From Branchinecta lynchi (taxonomy: Eukaryota; Arthropoda; Branchiopoda; Anostraca; Branchinectidae): a DNA stretch of 64,000 nucleotides. Below, one piece after another: positions 33,330 to 44,333 of this stretch. The DNA is taken from assembly GCA_023053575.1 (NCBI GenBank), contig JAKZAP010000014.1, forward strand, positions 19,990,938 to 20,054,937, written 5' to 3'. The position numbers and the translations under genes are program-made. Numbering within the stretch: the first letter of the stretch is position 1; each line of letters opens with the position of its first letter. The notes under the pieces are model-generated. The model worked only from the letters and a program-made list of their open reading frames with translations, was not told the DNA's origin and made no database searches.

Positions 33330-35705
33330 CGCGGTCTACAAACGGTCTACAATGGGTTGTTTTGGGGGATATGAATACTGATTTAGACGCAAGTTCCCCA
33401 CGTTCGGATATGATTCTGGATAGTCTCCCGAGCCCATATCGTGTTGTTAAAAATGATATAGGTTACACGTATGTGCACCATTCTGGGTCAACCACGAATA
33501 TTGATCATTGTGTGTTAAGCGCAGACCTAATTTCCTCTATCGTTCGTGTTGACGAAGATCATAGCGACATTGATCACCTTCCAATTTCCCTGACACTTTC
33601 TATGCCTACAATTCCTTACAATAAAGCCCCAAATAAGAAAAAATGGTTCGAAAAAACAAATTGGGAAAAGGCAAATTGGAGCATGTATTTAATAACCCTT
33701 GCTTCACTGCTGTCCTCTGTGCCCGTGCCGTACCATCTTCTGCAACTCAGTACCCCTTGCCCAAACAAAAAACTTGATCTGAATATTTATTATCTGACAA
33801 TTATTTCATGTCTAGAGCAAGCTGAAGCTCTGGCAGTGCCCCTTGATCGATGTCGTATTAATACTCGGAAACCAATGTGGAATATTGACCCAGAGCTTAA
33901 ACCTATAAAAAACAAAGCGAAGTTTTGGCTTCGAATTTGGGTAGCGTGTGGCAGACCAGTCTCGGGAAAGGTTTTTGATATTAAGCAGTCAACTAAGATT
34001 GCTTACAAAAAGCAGATCAGGAAAAACCGTCTTAGTGGGAAAAATTTTCCAAAGAATAAAAAAGATTGGAAAAACGTTTCAGATAGTTCAAAGTTAGATG
34101 AGGTCAATACTCGGTGTAATATTTCTTCGTCTCGATGGCTGTCACACTACTCCCAAATTTTTTCGAAGTTAAATCATTCTGTGCATTCGATGTATAGTAA
34201 GTTACTGAACAGTTGTTTACCTCGTAATTTGTCACAGCGCCACGTTTTACCTATTTCGTACGAGCTTATCATTAAGTCAGTGAAGCGGCTCAAATCAAAA
34301 TCTTGTGATATAGATGGTATTTCTGTTCAAAATATTCGGACTGATTGCAAAGAACTGATGTTTCATTTGCAGTTATTATTTCAAATGTGTTTGGTTAGTT
34401 CTATAGTTCCCGACAGTTTCCTTTCTGGAACTGTTACATCAGTTTTGAAACGCGGAAAGGATGCTTCAAATTGTGCTTCCTATCGCCCCATTACTGTCAC
34501 GTGTACGCTAAGCAAGATTTTTGAATATGTTTTACTTCCGTCAATCAATGAGAGTGCATTTTACGGAGAAAATCAATTTGGTTTTAAGCAAGGAATAAGT
34601 TGTGCGCACGCGCACAGGGTACTTGCCAATGTTCTACGTCATGCTTCCCAACGAAATGAGCAAGTTCACCTTTGTTCGCTAGATATTTCTAAGGCGTTCG
34701 ATACCATTGTTCATAGCCAAGCCCTGCACTCACTTTCTGTAAATGGTGTTAATATTTCCATTATTTTTGTCCTGAGATATTGGTATAGCAATGCGCACCT
34801 ACGTTTAAAACTAAATGGGTCTCTCCTGCAAGAAAATATTGCAGTCCGTTGTGGTGTACGTCAAGGTGGGGTGTTGTCACCTCATATTTTCAAGATGTGT
34901 ATTGCTGGGATTATTGCCAAGATCTCGCGGACGTATTTTACGGGATTTACTGACGTTTCTTACGTTGCATACGCAGATGATATTCTCCTTATAAGTAGAT
35001 GCAAATCTTCCCTCTCTCGTACAGTTCAAAGGACTAAAAAAGGTTTTCTTGACATCGGACTTACTTTGAACCTTGATAAATGCGAGTATATATGTTTCAA
35101 CGGTACTGTACCAAATTCTCCTCTTAAAATAAAAAATACATCCATTCCCTCCGTTGAAAACTTTCGGTGGCTTGGTTTAACAGTTTGTAAAAATACTTCG
35201 TCCTTTCGCCAGTCTGTAGTATCTGAAGCTTGCAAAAAGATAAAATTTGGATATTCTAAGATTGTGTCAAACCGGTCTAAGTATAACCGTAAGGCTTTGG
35301 TTTCTTTGTATTCAGTTTTTTGCGACCACTCTATACTTTATCTTTCTGGGACTTTTATTTTATTGAAAAAGAGCGACATACGTAAACTACGTACATGCTA
35401 CTACAAATACTGTAAATACCTGCTTTATTTACCTATATCGTACCGAAATCGGAAAATAATCCAAAAATACAAAGCCCCTGATATAACGGCAAAACTCCAG
35501 GAGCTTCATAAAAATTTATCTGGACAAGCGTATGAACGGCTTACTCCATATCACGGGCTCATCCGTTTGTTCTGTTGATTTTGTGTGTTTATTTTGTTGT
35601 ATTAGTGTTTCTTCAGTTGTTTATTTGTTTCTTTCTCTTCTTTACTCCACTATCCTCACATTGTTTTGTGCAGTGGGTTACAAATAAATTATAATTATTA
35701 TTATT
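33330..35705 (+). mobile_element. LINE with long ORF2 (endonuclease end, reverse transcriptase)
   Basis: The open frame runs to TGA at 35576-35578; about 749 codons belong to the LINE. The first 17 codons of the open frame (from 33278) come from a TA microsatellite and duplicated flank, so the apparent start is not real. In order: endonuclease C-terminal half (LGDMNTDL, then HSDIDHLPIS), a linker, RT with SYRPITV, NQFGFKQGISC, LDISKAFDT, CGVRQGGVLSP and the catalytic box YADDILLIS, then a C-terminal region. The 3' untranslated part ends GGGTTACAAATAAATT and ATT triplets. The N-terminal endonuclease and any ORF1 are missing, so it cannot move by itself, but the frame is remarkably intact, suggesting a young copy. 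Confidence 0.92.
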
Positions 35706-35711
35706 ATTATT

Positions 35712-35920
35712 ATAGAACTATTATAATAATAATAATAATAACAATTTATTTGTGACCCACTGCACAAAAACAATGTGAAGATAGTGGAGTAAAGAAGAGA
35801 AATAAATAAATAAACAACTGAAGAAACACTAGTACAACAAAATAAACACAAAAATCAACAGAACAAACAGATGAGCCCGTGATATGGAGTAAGCCGTTCA
35901 TATGCTTGTCCAGATAGATT
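35712..35920 (-). mobile_element. second LINE 3' end, tail to tail with the first
   Basis: Reverse complement of about 35512-35700 with few differences: it includes the last codons and the 3' untranslated part. The two tails meet in AAT/ATT triplets, forming a near-palindrome of about 400 bp. Confidence 0.9.
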
Positions 35921-35947
35921 TAACTATGATAATTTTAATTTGATTAA

Positions 35948-36248
35948 GAGCGTGTTTTACCCTTCTAACAATAGTAACTATTAGTTACTATTTTCGTTCC
36001 AACCTAGGACATATGTACTATGCTGACCGCTCCAACCTTCTCGAGGAAGTAACTATTTGCTTACCACGCTCGGGAGCGTAGTAAGCGTGGTGCGTGGTAA
36101 CTACGCATTTCTGCAACGTGATTGGTCGGATTCGCCCGTGACATGATATTCTGCTGGAAAATAGAAAAATCCTTCCAGCCTTGACGGCAAAATTCCAGAA
36201 TTATAGCGTCATGCGTAGCAACTACGGTAAGTAGGGTGGAACACCCTC
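35948..36248 (-). mobile_element. TIR element, GAGCGTGTTCCA family, copy 3
   Basis: 301 bp, ends GAGCGTGTTTTACCCT and GGTGGAACACCCTC, flanked by TAA on both sides (35945-35947 and 36249-36251). Confidence 0.88.
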
Positions 36249-36664
36249 TAAGTGACTTGGCTATCATCCCAGAGGATTCAGCGGAAGACCTTTTGCCGAT
36301 TTTTTCAAGACGCGTTGAAATTTAGAGGACATTTTAACTTCTAGCATGATCGTATAGTTCGTTAAACTGGGAAAACTACCGAGATCCAAGACTTCAGAAA
36401 TGCAAAGCATCAATTCTTTAACATAAAAGACGAATTTGATACATTCTTTAGGATAAAAGCTCGGCGCTTGCGAAAGCAGGAAGCCACGTGCAACCCGAAC
36501 AGACTTGAGGCATACTCTTGCCGTTCTTCGAGGACTCCTTAGGGCGTCGCAACCGAACACGAGAACGGAGGGAGTCCCTTCCTGGGGACTGCCCAAAGGG
36601 AAAGAGCAAGAAAATGTGGGATGCCTCCGTATGGATTTTCTTCGAAATTCGCTGATGTATTATT

Positions 36665-37015
36665 CAATATTTATTCAAACAATGTTTAAAACGGATACGT
36701 CAGCTACGATTCTTCATCAACCGATATTTCGGCCCTTCTTGACAAGGGTCCTCGTCAGGCTGTCAATCATCAGAGTCAACGTCGGGAAGGAAACAAAATG
36801 TAACAATACCACTAGTGGTATTTGAAAGTAATTTACCTTAATAAGATATTTATAGTCGGTAGAAGCTTCAGTTATTAATTACAGGTTTGTTTCCTTTCCC
36901 GACGTTGACCCAGAAGATTGACAGCCTGACGAGGACCCTTTCCAAGAGGGGCCGAAATATCGCTGATGAAGAATCGTAGCTGACGTATCCGTTGTAGACA
37001 TTGTTTGAATAAATG
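36665..37015. repeat. inverted pair of hammerhead-like repeat copies
   Basis: 36665-36800 and 36885-37015 are inverted copies. Each holds a CTGACGA - stem - GAAA core: minus strand 36758-36727 and plus strand 36926-36957. Flanking words CAGCTACGAT and ATCGTAGCTGACGTATCCG are mirrored. Confidence 0.75.
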
Positions 37016-37019
37016 TTTC

Positions 37020-38189
37020 AAAGTCAGCTTGTGCTCAAAGAATATTTATTAAACATTCATTGTTCACTAAAATGAAAACATTAAATATACAAAATATTAA
37101 AATTAAAACATACAAATATTCATTAAACATATTTATTCAGGTGGCCAACTACCCTGTTAATGTTACGGTCCCCTTTATTTTCACTTTTGTTTCTTTTGAC
37201 GGACAGGCGCGGACAAACATTTTTGATTATTTCCCTTTATTATTACCACCCCCCCCCCAAAAAACAAAAATATCACAAGAAAACAAATCAGTTGTACTCC
37301 ACAGTTAATGACTCGACACTGATAACCCCGAACCAACACCCCACCGAATATGAAAGTTATTCCCTTTTTACGATGTAGGTGATCGGATCATTCCCCGTCC
37401 GGCCCGTCCCTCGTACTCCCGAAAATACGGTAAGTTAGTCAAACAAAAACGCGGGGACTCCCCTTGGTCGTCCCCAGGAACGGAGAGAGTGCGCCTTTAG
37501 TATACTTTCTCATGGGGTTCGTCAATATTCTTAATGGCTATAGGACGACTCAGACGGCGTTCGAAAAGTTCGTAAAGTTTGTCGACGCTCAGACGGGAAT
37601 TTGACCTAAATAACATTACGAGAATTGTTTCTGGCAAGTTGTTTTCGAAAAAAAAAATCTAATTATTAGATATTATTATTATCATAAATAAACCATAGGT
37701 AGATATTTATTAACACTAAAAGCCATAATGGGCCATGGTTGATATCCAGAAACAGGAAAAGAACCTCCAACAAATAAATTAGAATACGCCAATAATAGAA
37801 ATAATATAAATCAATAAATCAATATAAAACAATTTAATCGAATAAGTAATTCTTTCCTCCCAACTCACCTGAAAAAACCCAACAAGAACAACAAAATTCT
37901 AAGAAAAAAAGTTGTTTATAATTATCCTTGAAAAAAACGTTTCAAGTTATTCGACGTTATTATTATTATTGTCATATAAACCACAAAAATCATCATCTCA
38001 TAATTTTTCAGTCTCCTATTCCCCATTTTCAATTTATTTGCATATCTTATTTTCCATCTCTTCTCCTATTGCTCAACCTTCCTAACTTTACGAAAAAAGT
38101 TAACTGAAGTTCCAACTTCTTGCCTGCTTCCATAGTACTTCGCGCGGGTTAGCCGAGCAACTTTACGAACTTTGTGAACGACTTTACGC
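37020..38189. other. unassigned AT-rich intron sequence
   Basis: Part of the 19.3-kb intron. Mostly A/T-rich with homopolymers (a C run at 37250) and no recognisable coding or repeat family, apart from a short TCAGCTTG arm near 37022. Confidence 0.4.
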
Positions 38190-38672
38190 ACTTTACGAAC
38201 GGTAAAGGCCCAACCTATACTTCTTATGAAGATGGATTACCCAAGCTTGGTCTCTCTACTCTCTCTGATAGACGACACAAACTGACAATTGACTTTGGAC
38301 ACAAATGCCTGACCTCAGACCTTCATAGAACTATATTACCGGACTTTGAAGTACCAAACCCTAATTGACCGAACACCAGGCACAAAGCAGCAACTGATAA
38401 TTGTCCGAAACTTGTTCGCCCAAATACACATTCTACTGATAGGTACCTCAAGTCCTTTGTACCCTATTTCATACACCACTTTAATTCTATGTAGTAATTA
38501 GTAAGGTAAATTGTATATATTAAGTGTCGACTGTGAATTTTTAAACTTATTATCAAAATGTGTTTTATAGTGTTATTATATGTATTAGTAGTAAACTGTA
38601 CGTCGATCCAATGCTAGCGAGTGAATTGTACGATCTATTAAGGAAATAAAAGATGTTGTTATTAAAAAAAAA
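38190..38672 (+). pseudogene. LINE C-terminal fragment, second LINE group
   Basis: Reads LGLSTLSDRRHKLTIDFG and CLTSDLHRTILPDF, matching LVTLSERRHQLVMNFG and CLASEQHRDILPAF at 46550-46640. A frameshift follows, then TDRYLKSFVPYF in another frame, a stop, and an A-rich end at about 38670. Confidence 0.75.
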
Positions 38673-38804
38673 ATGGTGTCACAGCTGCTCCCAAAGTTTG
38701 CTGTGGTTGATTGACACAGGACTCCAGTCGTTGAGTTTCAGTCGTAGGGACACGCTTCCTCCTTCTTCCTGAGGATCACTGGCGTGTTTTGGACTTATCA
38801 TATA

Positions 38805-39097
38805 GAGCGTGTTCCACCCTTCTAACAATAGTTACTATTAGTTACTATTTCCGTTCCATCCTCACGAAAAGTTACTACGCTGACCGTTCCCACCTGGTCG
38901 GAATAGTAACTAGTTACTATTTGCTTACCATGCTCGGAAGCGTAGTAACTACACATCTCTTTAACGTGATTGGTCGGATTCAACCCTGGCGTGAGATCCT
39001 GCTGGAAAATAGAAAAATCGTTCCAGCCTTGACGGCAAAAAGTCAGAATTCGTGACGTCATGCGTAGTAACTACGGTAAGTAGGATGGAACACGCTC
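38805..39097 (-). mobile_element. TIR element, GAGCGTGTTCCA family, copy 4
   Basis: 293 bp, ends GAGCGTGTTCCACCCT and GATGGAACACGCTC, flanked by ATA on both sides. Its inner edge is only about 26 bp from the exon-six splice donor (39123). Confidence 0.9.
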
Positions 39098-39123
39098 ATA
39101 GAGTATTCTCATATAGCACCTAC

Positions 39124-39280
39124 CTCTGCTGTGAATGAGCTATCAAAGTTTTGAGACGGCTCGAACAGCATCCCTCTTACAAGTGAGTCAAGGCGGCTAA
39201 ATGTTCGAATTTGGGCACCATTGTTGAAGAACTCGCTTAGCTCAAAGCTTTCATCATTTCTTCCAACTGCATCAATCACC
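39124..39280 (-). CDS. heme peroxidase exon six
   Basis: Acceptor TTTTACAG, donor GTAGGT. One base completes the Gln codon from exon five, then 52 codons read VIDAVGRNDESFELSEFFNN, QIRTFSRLDSLVRGM and SSFTAE (visible residues about 373-424), ending in phase 0 and joining exon seven as TAE-VTNKLF. This block lies after the proximal histidine and matches the family pattern L..FF.......G.D.L.RG. No stop or frameshift is seen despite a mobile element 26 bp downstream. Confidence 0.95.
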
Positions 39281-39497
39281 CTGTAAAAGCAAGTTAAACA
39301 ATTCGAGAAAATAATGGGATAGCCGACAGAGCATCGGCCGAACAGAAGCTTCAAAACTAATGACCGTTCATGCATATGCTGAGAGTCAGGGGCGTCACGA
39401 CTAGGTGAGGGAGGGGGGGGGACGCCACCCACCCGAATGTTATCGGCCAGTCGGTTAAAAATAGCCGAGTCGGCGCGAAGCGGCGCGGTTTTTCATA

Positions 39498-39668
39498 AAC
39501 AGTCGATTTTTTCTTGGAAACAGTCGATTTTTTTTAAACAGTCGGTTTCTCGTAAAACTAGTGGATTTTTTCTGAAAAAATTAGTTTTTCTTAAAATCAG
39601 CCGATTTTTTGTGAACACAGTAGCTTTTTCTGAATAATAGTCGTTTTTATCTGCAAAAACAGTCGGTA
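39498..39668 (+). repeat. degenerate tandem of CAGTCGATTTTTT words
   Basis: About seven diverged units of 22-26 bp of the form CAGTCG-T-rich-AAA. Probably slippage-derived. Confidence 0.6.
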
Positions 39669-39682
39669 AAAAGGACCAGCTA

Positions 39683-40055
39683 GACTGTCAGAAGTTTCAT
39701 AACAGACTGCGCATAACACTTTCGAGAATAACACCTTTTCACTTAGAAATATAGTGTTATGACCAATTAAGTTTATACTATTTCGTGCCTAGATCTCCAA
39801 CAACACATTCAATAGGTAACACTACTACACTGTCAGAAGTTACATAATTATAACGACAACAGAAGGATGCGCGGTTTAAACAGAGGGATGTTATCTGTTA
39901 TGTTTCTTTCGTTCATGTTAGTATTTTTACCAATTGAAGGTGTTGTTGGAGATCTAGGCACGAACTAGTGTAAACTTAATTGGTCATAACACTTTATTTC
40001 TAAGTGAAAAGGTGTTATTCTTGAAAGTGTTATGAAACTTCTGACAGTGCAGTAG
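39683..40055. mobile_element. element with about 115-bp inverted ends
   Basis: 39685-39805 and 39938-40052 are inverted copies: CTGTCAGAAGTTTCATAAC, AATAACACCTTTTCACTTAG and GTGCCTAGATCTCCAACAAC occur in both. The centre repeats the terminal motif once (about 39828). Class unknown; no clear target duplication. Confidence 0.8.
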
Positions 40056-40104
40056 GTATATACCTTCCCCCCCCCCCCCAAAAAAAAAAAAAACATTTTG
40101 GCTA

Positions 40105-40405
40105 TTAACGCCTCTACTGAGCGTGAAGTGAAACAGAGAGGTTCAGAAAACTGGCAGAAGTAATGCAGGAAGTTTCGATCAATTTCATGAAAGTAGATAT
40201 GAGGTATAGGGGTAAACATACATGCTGAATCCATATCTGAACTTGCTTTTCTCAGATGATTAGCCACTGGCCTTAATCTGTTTCTAAATTTTAACAGTAA
40301 AAATGTTCAAGGAATCTGGCTAAGACCGGATATCTACTACACCCAGTAGTCTGGATCAAACAGTACATTTTTGGGATCCGACCGACACCTTTGGTCTTAT
40401 TACTC
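40105..40405 (-). repeat. R1 fragment, 5' end, reverse orientation
   Basis: Contains GGGGTAAACATACATGCTGA, TCTGAACTTG and ends TTTTTGGGATCCGACCGA then CCTTTGGTCTTATT. Only the 5' third of R1 is present. A C/A homopolymer stretch precedes it at 40067-40093. Confidence 0.75.
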
Positions 40406-40514
40406 CATGCCGTCGTACCTAAGTCACTCGCACAAAGCTTTCTGACATCTCTTTATGACATCCAATGTCTGTTTATTTTGCGATATACTCCTGGAAGCGT
40501 AAACACTGTCAACA

Positions 40515-40640
40515 CAAATCTTGCAGTATTTGCTACTGGGATTAATATTGTCTCTACTGAGAGAATATTATTTATAATTCGGATTAGTCTTATCCCAGTA
40601 GAGATAAGATTAATCCCAGTAGCAAATACTGCAGTTAACT
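40515..40640. mobile_element. short TIR element
   Basis: GCAGTATTTGCTACTGGGAT (40525 on) is inverted at 40614-40633, giving about 24-bp ends around a 60-bp centre with a further CTCTACTG inverted pair. It relates to 19920-20535 through GCAGTTAACTTTAATCC. Confidence 0.75.
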
Positions 40641-41602
40641 TTAATCCTCTCTCGTAGAAACTTGTTACAGTGAAGGTTGCCTGGCGAGCGAAAACACAAA
40701 AATCCTGAGCACATCATGTGATTTAGGATGAGAATGCACTTCATCTCACAATGTCATAGCATAGGGAGGTTTTTTCGTTAGCACGACCACTAGGAATAAG
40801 AAAACGTTATCTTCGACAGTGCAAACGGATATAGCCTAGGCCAGCTGAATTTTTAATATAAATCTAGCTAAAAAGTTTTATAAGAAATTTAACCAAAATT
40901 CTGACAAATATGATTCACAGTCAGCTTAGACTGAAGGAATATTTATAAAAAGCGGGCTTAAAATAAAATAGTTCTCCGGGACAGCTGATCGTAAGCATGG
41001 TACATACGATTGGGAAATAACACGGTGATTCGGGAAAATTAACCAATCACAGTTAAATTTCGGTTAAATTTTGTTGAATTGCAACTTTACTATTTACGAT
41101 TAATAGCATAGTCTACTATGTACTTGCAGGTCAATTTATTTTTATCGATATTTTCCAATTATTTTTCGTAACGAAGAATTTTTGGGAAAGATCACTGAGT
41201 CGAATTGAATTACGAATGAAAGCTGCTGTCTGATATTATTTACTGTGAACCGTATTGTCTAATCAATCTCGCCAGGGGTTATGTTACACGCTTAGTACCA
41301 TAGTTCTGGAAATCTGATAAAAAAATTAAAATTAAAAAAATATTACACAAATATTCCCCTTTGGTAAAAAAAAATCCCCCAGGAAAATAATTCAGGGCAA
41401 ATAGGTACCTGGTATCGATCCCGTGACAGGTAGGTTCTCGGTTTCCCGCACTCGTTGACTGAAAACGGAAGGATATTCCCTGCAAATTTCCCTCCGCGCG
41501 CTTGCTAAAAAAAGTCCTATTTTCTCCTGGATTAAACAGAAACTCCCTCTCAGTATGAACAGCCCTTAGTACCTGCAAGAACAGGCAGTACCTAAGACTT
41601 AC
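40641..41602. other. intron between exons five and six, mostly unassigned
   Basis: Holds one dispersed arm near 40905-40945 (GATTCACAGTCAGCTTAGAC) related to the hairpin at 21344. A minus-strand frame at 41279-41578 runs into exon five's donor side and is intronic. Confidence 0.5.
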
Positions 41603-41948
41603 TGAACAATTTTTGGCAGAAGAGAGTGTCCAAACCGGAAGGCTGCAGCCGCAAGCTCGTTTGTTGCCCTAGCATCGATCTTTGGATCGTATCCATTGAA
41701 ATAGCCATTTCGCCTCGGATATAACCCAAATGTGTTCATGAATTTTCTACCGATAATATTTGGTAGCCACTCGTTGTAAGTGATGTACTGTACTTCAGCA
41801 GCTACGATACGTCTGGATTCTTGGTAGACCTGTTCGTCATTCCAACGTGGGTTCAGCTGAGATAGTCGGAGGGCGATACGGTTATGCTCTCGGACCCAGA
41901 TCGTGTGCATGGCTGTCAGGAGGGGTTGCTCGTTCACCCTCTTGTCAC
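41603..41948 (-). CDS. heme peroxidase exon five (heme-binding core)
   Basis: Acceptor TTTTTGTAG, donor GTAAGT. The longest exon: 114 codons between two split codons (visible residues about 258-371). It begins DKRVNEQPLLTAMHTIWVRE; in myeloperoxidase numbering these are Arg239, Glu242 (heme ester) and, at the Met243 position, Gln, as in peroxidases lacking the sulfonium link. HNRIALRL follows, then WNDEQVYQESRRIVAAEVQY, LPNIIG, and AAFRFGHSLLP with the proximal heme His (about residue 364). All key residues are present. It joins exon four as FSAG-DKRV and exon six as KIVQ-VIDA, both in phase. Confidence 0.97.
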
Positions 41949-42529
41949 CTACAAAAAACTCAACTTCAGTTCCTTTTTCCAAACATGATTAAAAATACAC
42001 AAGTAATCCTGACTAACCTACCAGGATAACACAGAAAGGTGTGTTTTGGTTTTGGTTTGAATATATATCATTTTCAAGAACAGAGTCTCATGTTGAATAG
42101 ATGCGGAAGGGGAGGAGGAGCGAAGCAGCTTCTGCTCCCCAATGGATAGAGTACTATCAGACAGCGAACCCGAGGGCAGATAGCCGACATTCTTTGTTAA
42201 GGAGCGAAGGAAGTTGGTTCTCCTGTTACGTCAGCGAAGAGCTGGAAGTCTACATACGTAGACAAATCTGAGCCACTTTATTAGAAAAAAAGAAAAAAGA
42301 GAGTGAGAGGGAGAAAGAGCGTAACGGAAGAATGGGTTTCCCTAGGTTGGATAGCATCTCTTAGCAGTTGCTATAGCAGCTTCTGCTCCCCAATTTTAGC
42401 AGGCTATCTGACCTACGGGAAGATGTTGGATAGAGTACTATTCGAAAACTTGTTCACAACAGATCATATCCTTATTTAACATGATCTTTATTTCGAAATA
42501 AGAAACTGAGCAGCTACCGATCCAGCCTT

Positions 42530-42790
42530 TTCCTACCCCTATTTTGAAACTTCAATCGGCTTAAGGTATAGATTTTACTTTTCACGAAATTCCGGTGCTG
42601 GCCGGATTTCGGGTAAACTACGTGTCCAGCAAGGAAAGAAAGTTTAGAAATAGATTGGCGTGTACTCTTGGCTCGAAAGATACTCTCTACTCAACTTAAT
42701 AATACACTCTTTTTTATAACACATTTCCAGTTTTGACCGGATTCCTGGCAAACTACTTGTCCGGGAAGACAATAAAGCTCCTGTGTCATG
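42530..42790 (+). repeat. R1 fragment, internal units only
   Basis: Two internal units (GGCCGGATTTCGGGTAAACT; TGACCGGATTCCTGGCAAAC) without termini, ending about 40 bp from the exon-four donor. Confidence 0.7.
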
Positions 42791-42828
42791 TCGTGCCGTC
42801 CCTCTTTTTAGTCGATACCGATAGTTAC

Positions 42829-43018
42829 CTGCACTGAAGCAAACTTCGTTCACACAGTCCTCCGTCTTTTCTGTTTGAAGGGGAGGAAGTGGAGGGCCCC
42901 CCTGTCTTACGACAGACGTTTTAAGTTGCCCCCCTCTAAGGGACCTTAGCCCTTTTGCTTGTTTGTCTGTCGATCCGTATATCATGGAGGCATCCAACCA
43001 GTGAGTAATCTGATTCAT
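42829..43018 (-). CDS. heme peroxidase exon four
   Basis: Acceptor TTTATTTCAG, donor GTAACT. The 63 codons plus one base read MNQITHWLDASMIYGSTD, LRSLRGGQLKT, and later CVNEVCFSAG (visible residues about 194-256). By alignment with myeloperoxidase, Thr198, Trp200 (backbone), Asp202 and Ser204 of this numbering form the calcium site. The ATG is internal: exon three ends with a complete Gln codon, restoring the usual (E/D)QMNQ order. The stretch between the calcium site and exon five is variable in the family. Confidence 0.96.
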
Positions 43019-43077
43019 CTGAAATAAAGACAAAAACGTCAGGAAGTAACTGGGCGGAAGTGCTACCGTTAACTGAT

Positions 43078-43378
43078 TAGTGTTGCCACACCTAAAACAT
43101 TTATAGAGTGGCTTTTGGCCCAAAACAGAGTTGAATTTCGTTTTCATGAAAAGACGTAAAACGGTCACTTTTAGTCGGAAAAATGCAGAAATTATTAAAT
43201 CATAGTTTTCTTATCAGGAAAAACTTGAAATAGTCACTTCTGGTCGGAATCCTTGCTGCAAAATGAATCATTTGGACGTTTTCTGAAATGGCGTGATTTT
43301 TATGTCCTATCTCGGACAAGAGTGTACAAACAAAATAGAGTTACAATTCACACTATCGTACGACACGTGGCAACCCTG
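43078..43378 (+). mobile_element. hAT-like MITE with 8-bp target duplication
   Basis: 301 bp; TAGTGTTGCCAC at the left pairs with GTGGCAACCCTG at the right; flanked by TAACTGAT on both sides (43070-43077 and 43379-43386). Reverse-oriented relative to 16818-17106. Its edge is about 58 bp from the exon-four acceptor. Confidence 0.88.
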
Positions 43379-43901
43379 TAACTGATATGTCAAAAGTTCA
43401 CTTCCGACATCGGGGCCGATATAGGATTACAAGAACAGAGACGGAAATTGAAAATAACTTGTGCGGGCCGAAGGCGAGGTAGGTTATGAAAGAAATATCC
43501 ATCGAGCGCAGAGAGGTTGATATTTAAATGGCCATCGAGTTTTTTATTCCGATATCAACTGAGATGGAGGTGTGTTACTGTTGTAACTTTTTCGAATCTC
43601 AGACTTCATATGAACCTCTCTGGAGGGTGCTATGACTTCATATCATCCCTCTCTGGCTTACTTTCTTTGCTCGGACATTCGTGGCTAAAAATGTCAGCTA
43701 CTGGCAAGGGCGTAACTACTCTTTTAGGGTTGGGGGGGGAGGGGTCTACAAAGACATTGGTCGGTGGAGCTTCAGAAATCGCGTGCCTCTTCACTGGAAC
43801 CAATAACAGGAAGAAACAGCAAATTCCCCATCACTGAGCCAATTCAAGTAAGAAATTGACGAAACATGTGTTATCCAAATACATTACCCTACATGTTTTA
43901 A

Positions 43902-44333
43902 AGGACACCTGAATGAAGAGTACCAAGTATCATCCCTATCTGTATGACTTCCGTTAACGGTGCCTGCAGAAAACCCAATCCAAATACGAAATAGCGTTTC
44001 CAAGCTATGTTTTTTGCTCCATTTTGCATCTATCCTTATTTCTGTACCGAGCTCTTTTAGAAATGAACAAATGTCTCCAATCAACCTTTCTTCTGGAATA
44101 TTTTTTAACAAGTTAAGCCCCTCTAGAAGAAATCCCAATACGATCCGACCAGCGCTGTACAAGATTTGAATGAATTGCGCTATTTGTCTTGGAGTCTGCA
44201 TGTGCAAACCTCCGGAAACGAACATCCCTATTTTGAAAACGTCACGCTCAGGAGAAGAACGCTCTCCGTGGCCATGTCTGTAAATACATTCTCCATGGTG
44301 TGTTCAAGTATGGTTTCATTGTTCTGGTGTCCT
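43902..44333 (-). mobile_element. TTAA-flanked element, copy 3
   Basis: TTAA at 43898-43901 and 44334-44337; ends AGGACACCTGAA and (C)TGGTGTCCT. On the minus strand MFVSGGLHMQTPRQIAQF continues unbroken through EERLIGDICSFLKELG to DRDDTWYSSFRCPL (about 100 codons). Upstream of this Met the frame is shifted at a GTTTTCAAAATAGG, as in copy 1. Confidence 0.85.

Noticed and set aside
37060..37378. Overlapping + strand frames of 72-82 codons
   Set aside because: Low-complexity AT-rich sequence with C runs; no motif.
41380..41470. Possible tRNA B box (GGGATCGATACC on minus)
   Set aside because: No matching A box or cloverleaf could be drawn.
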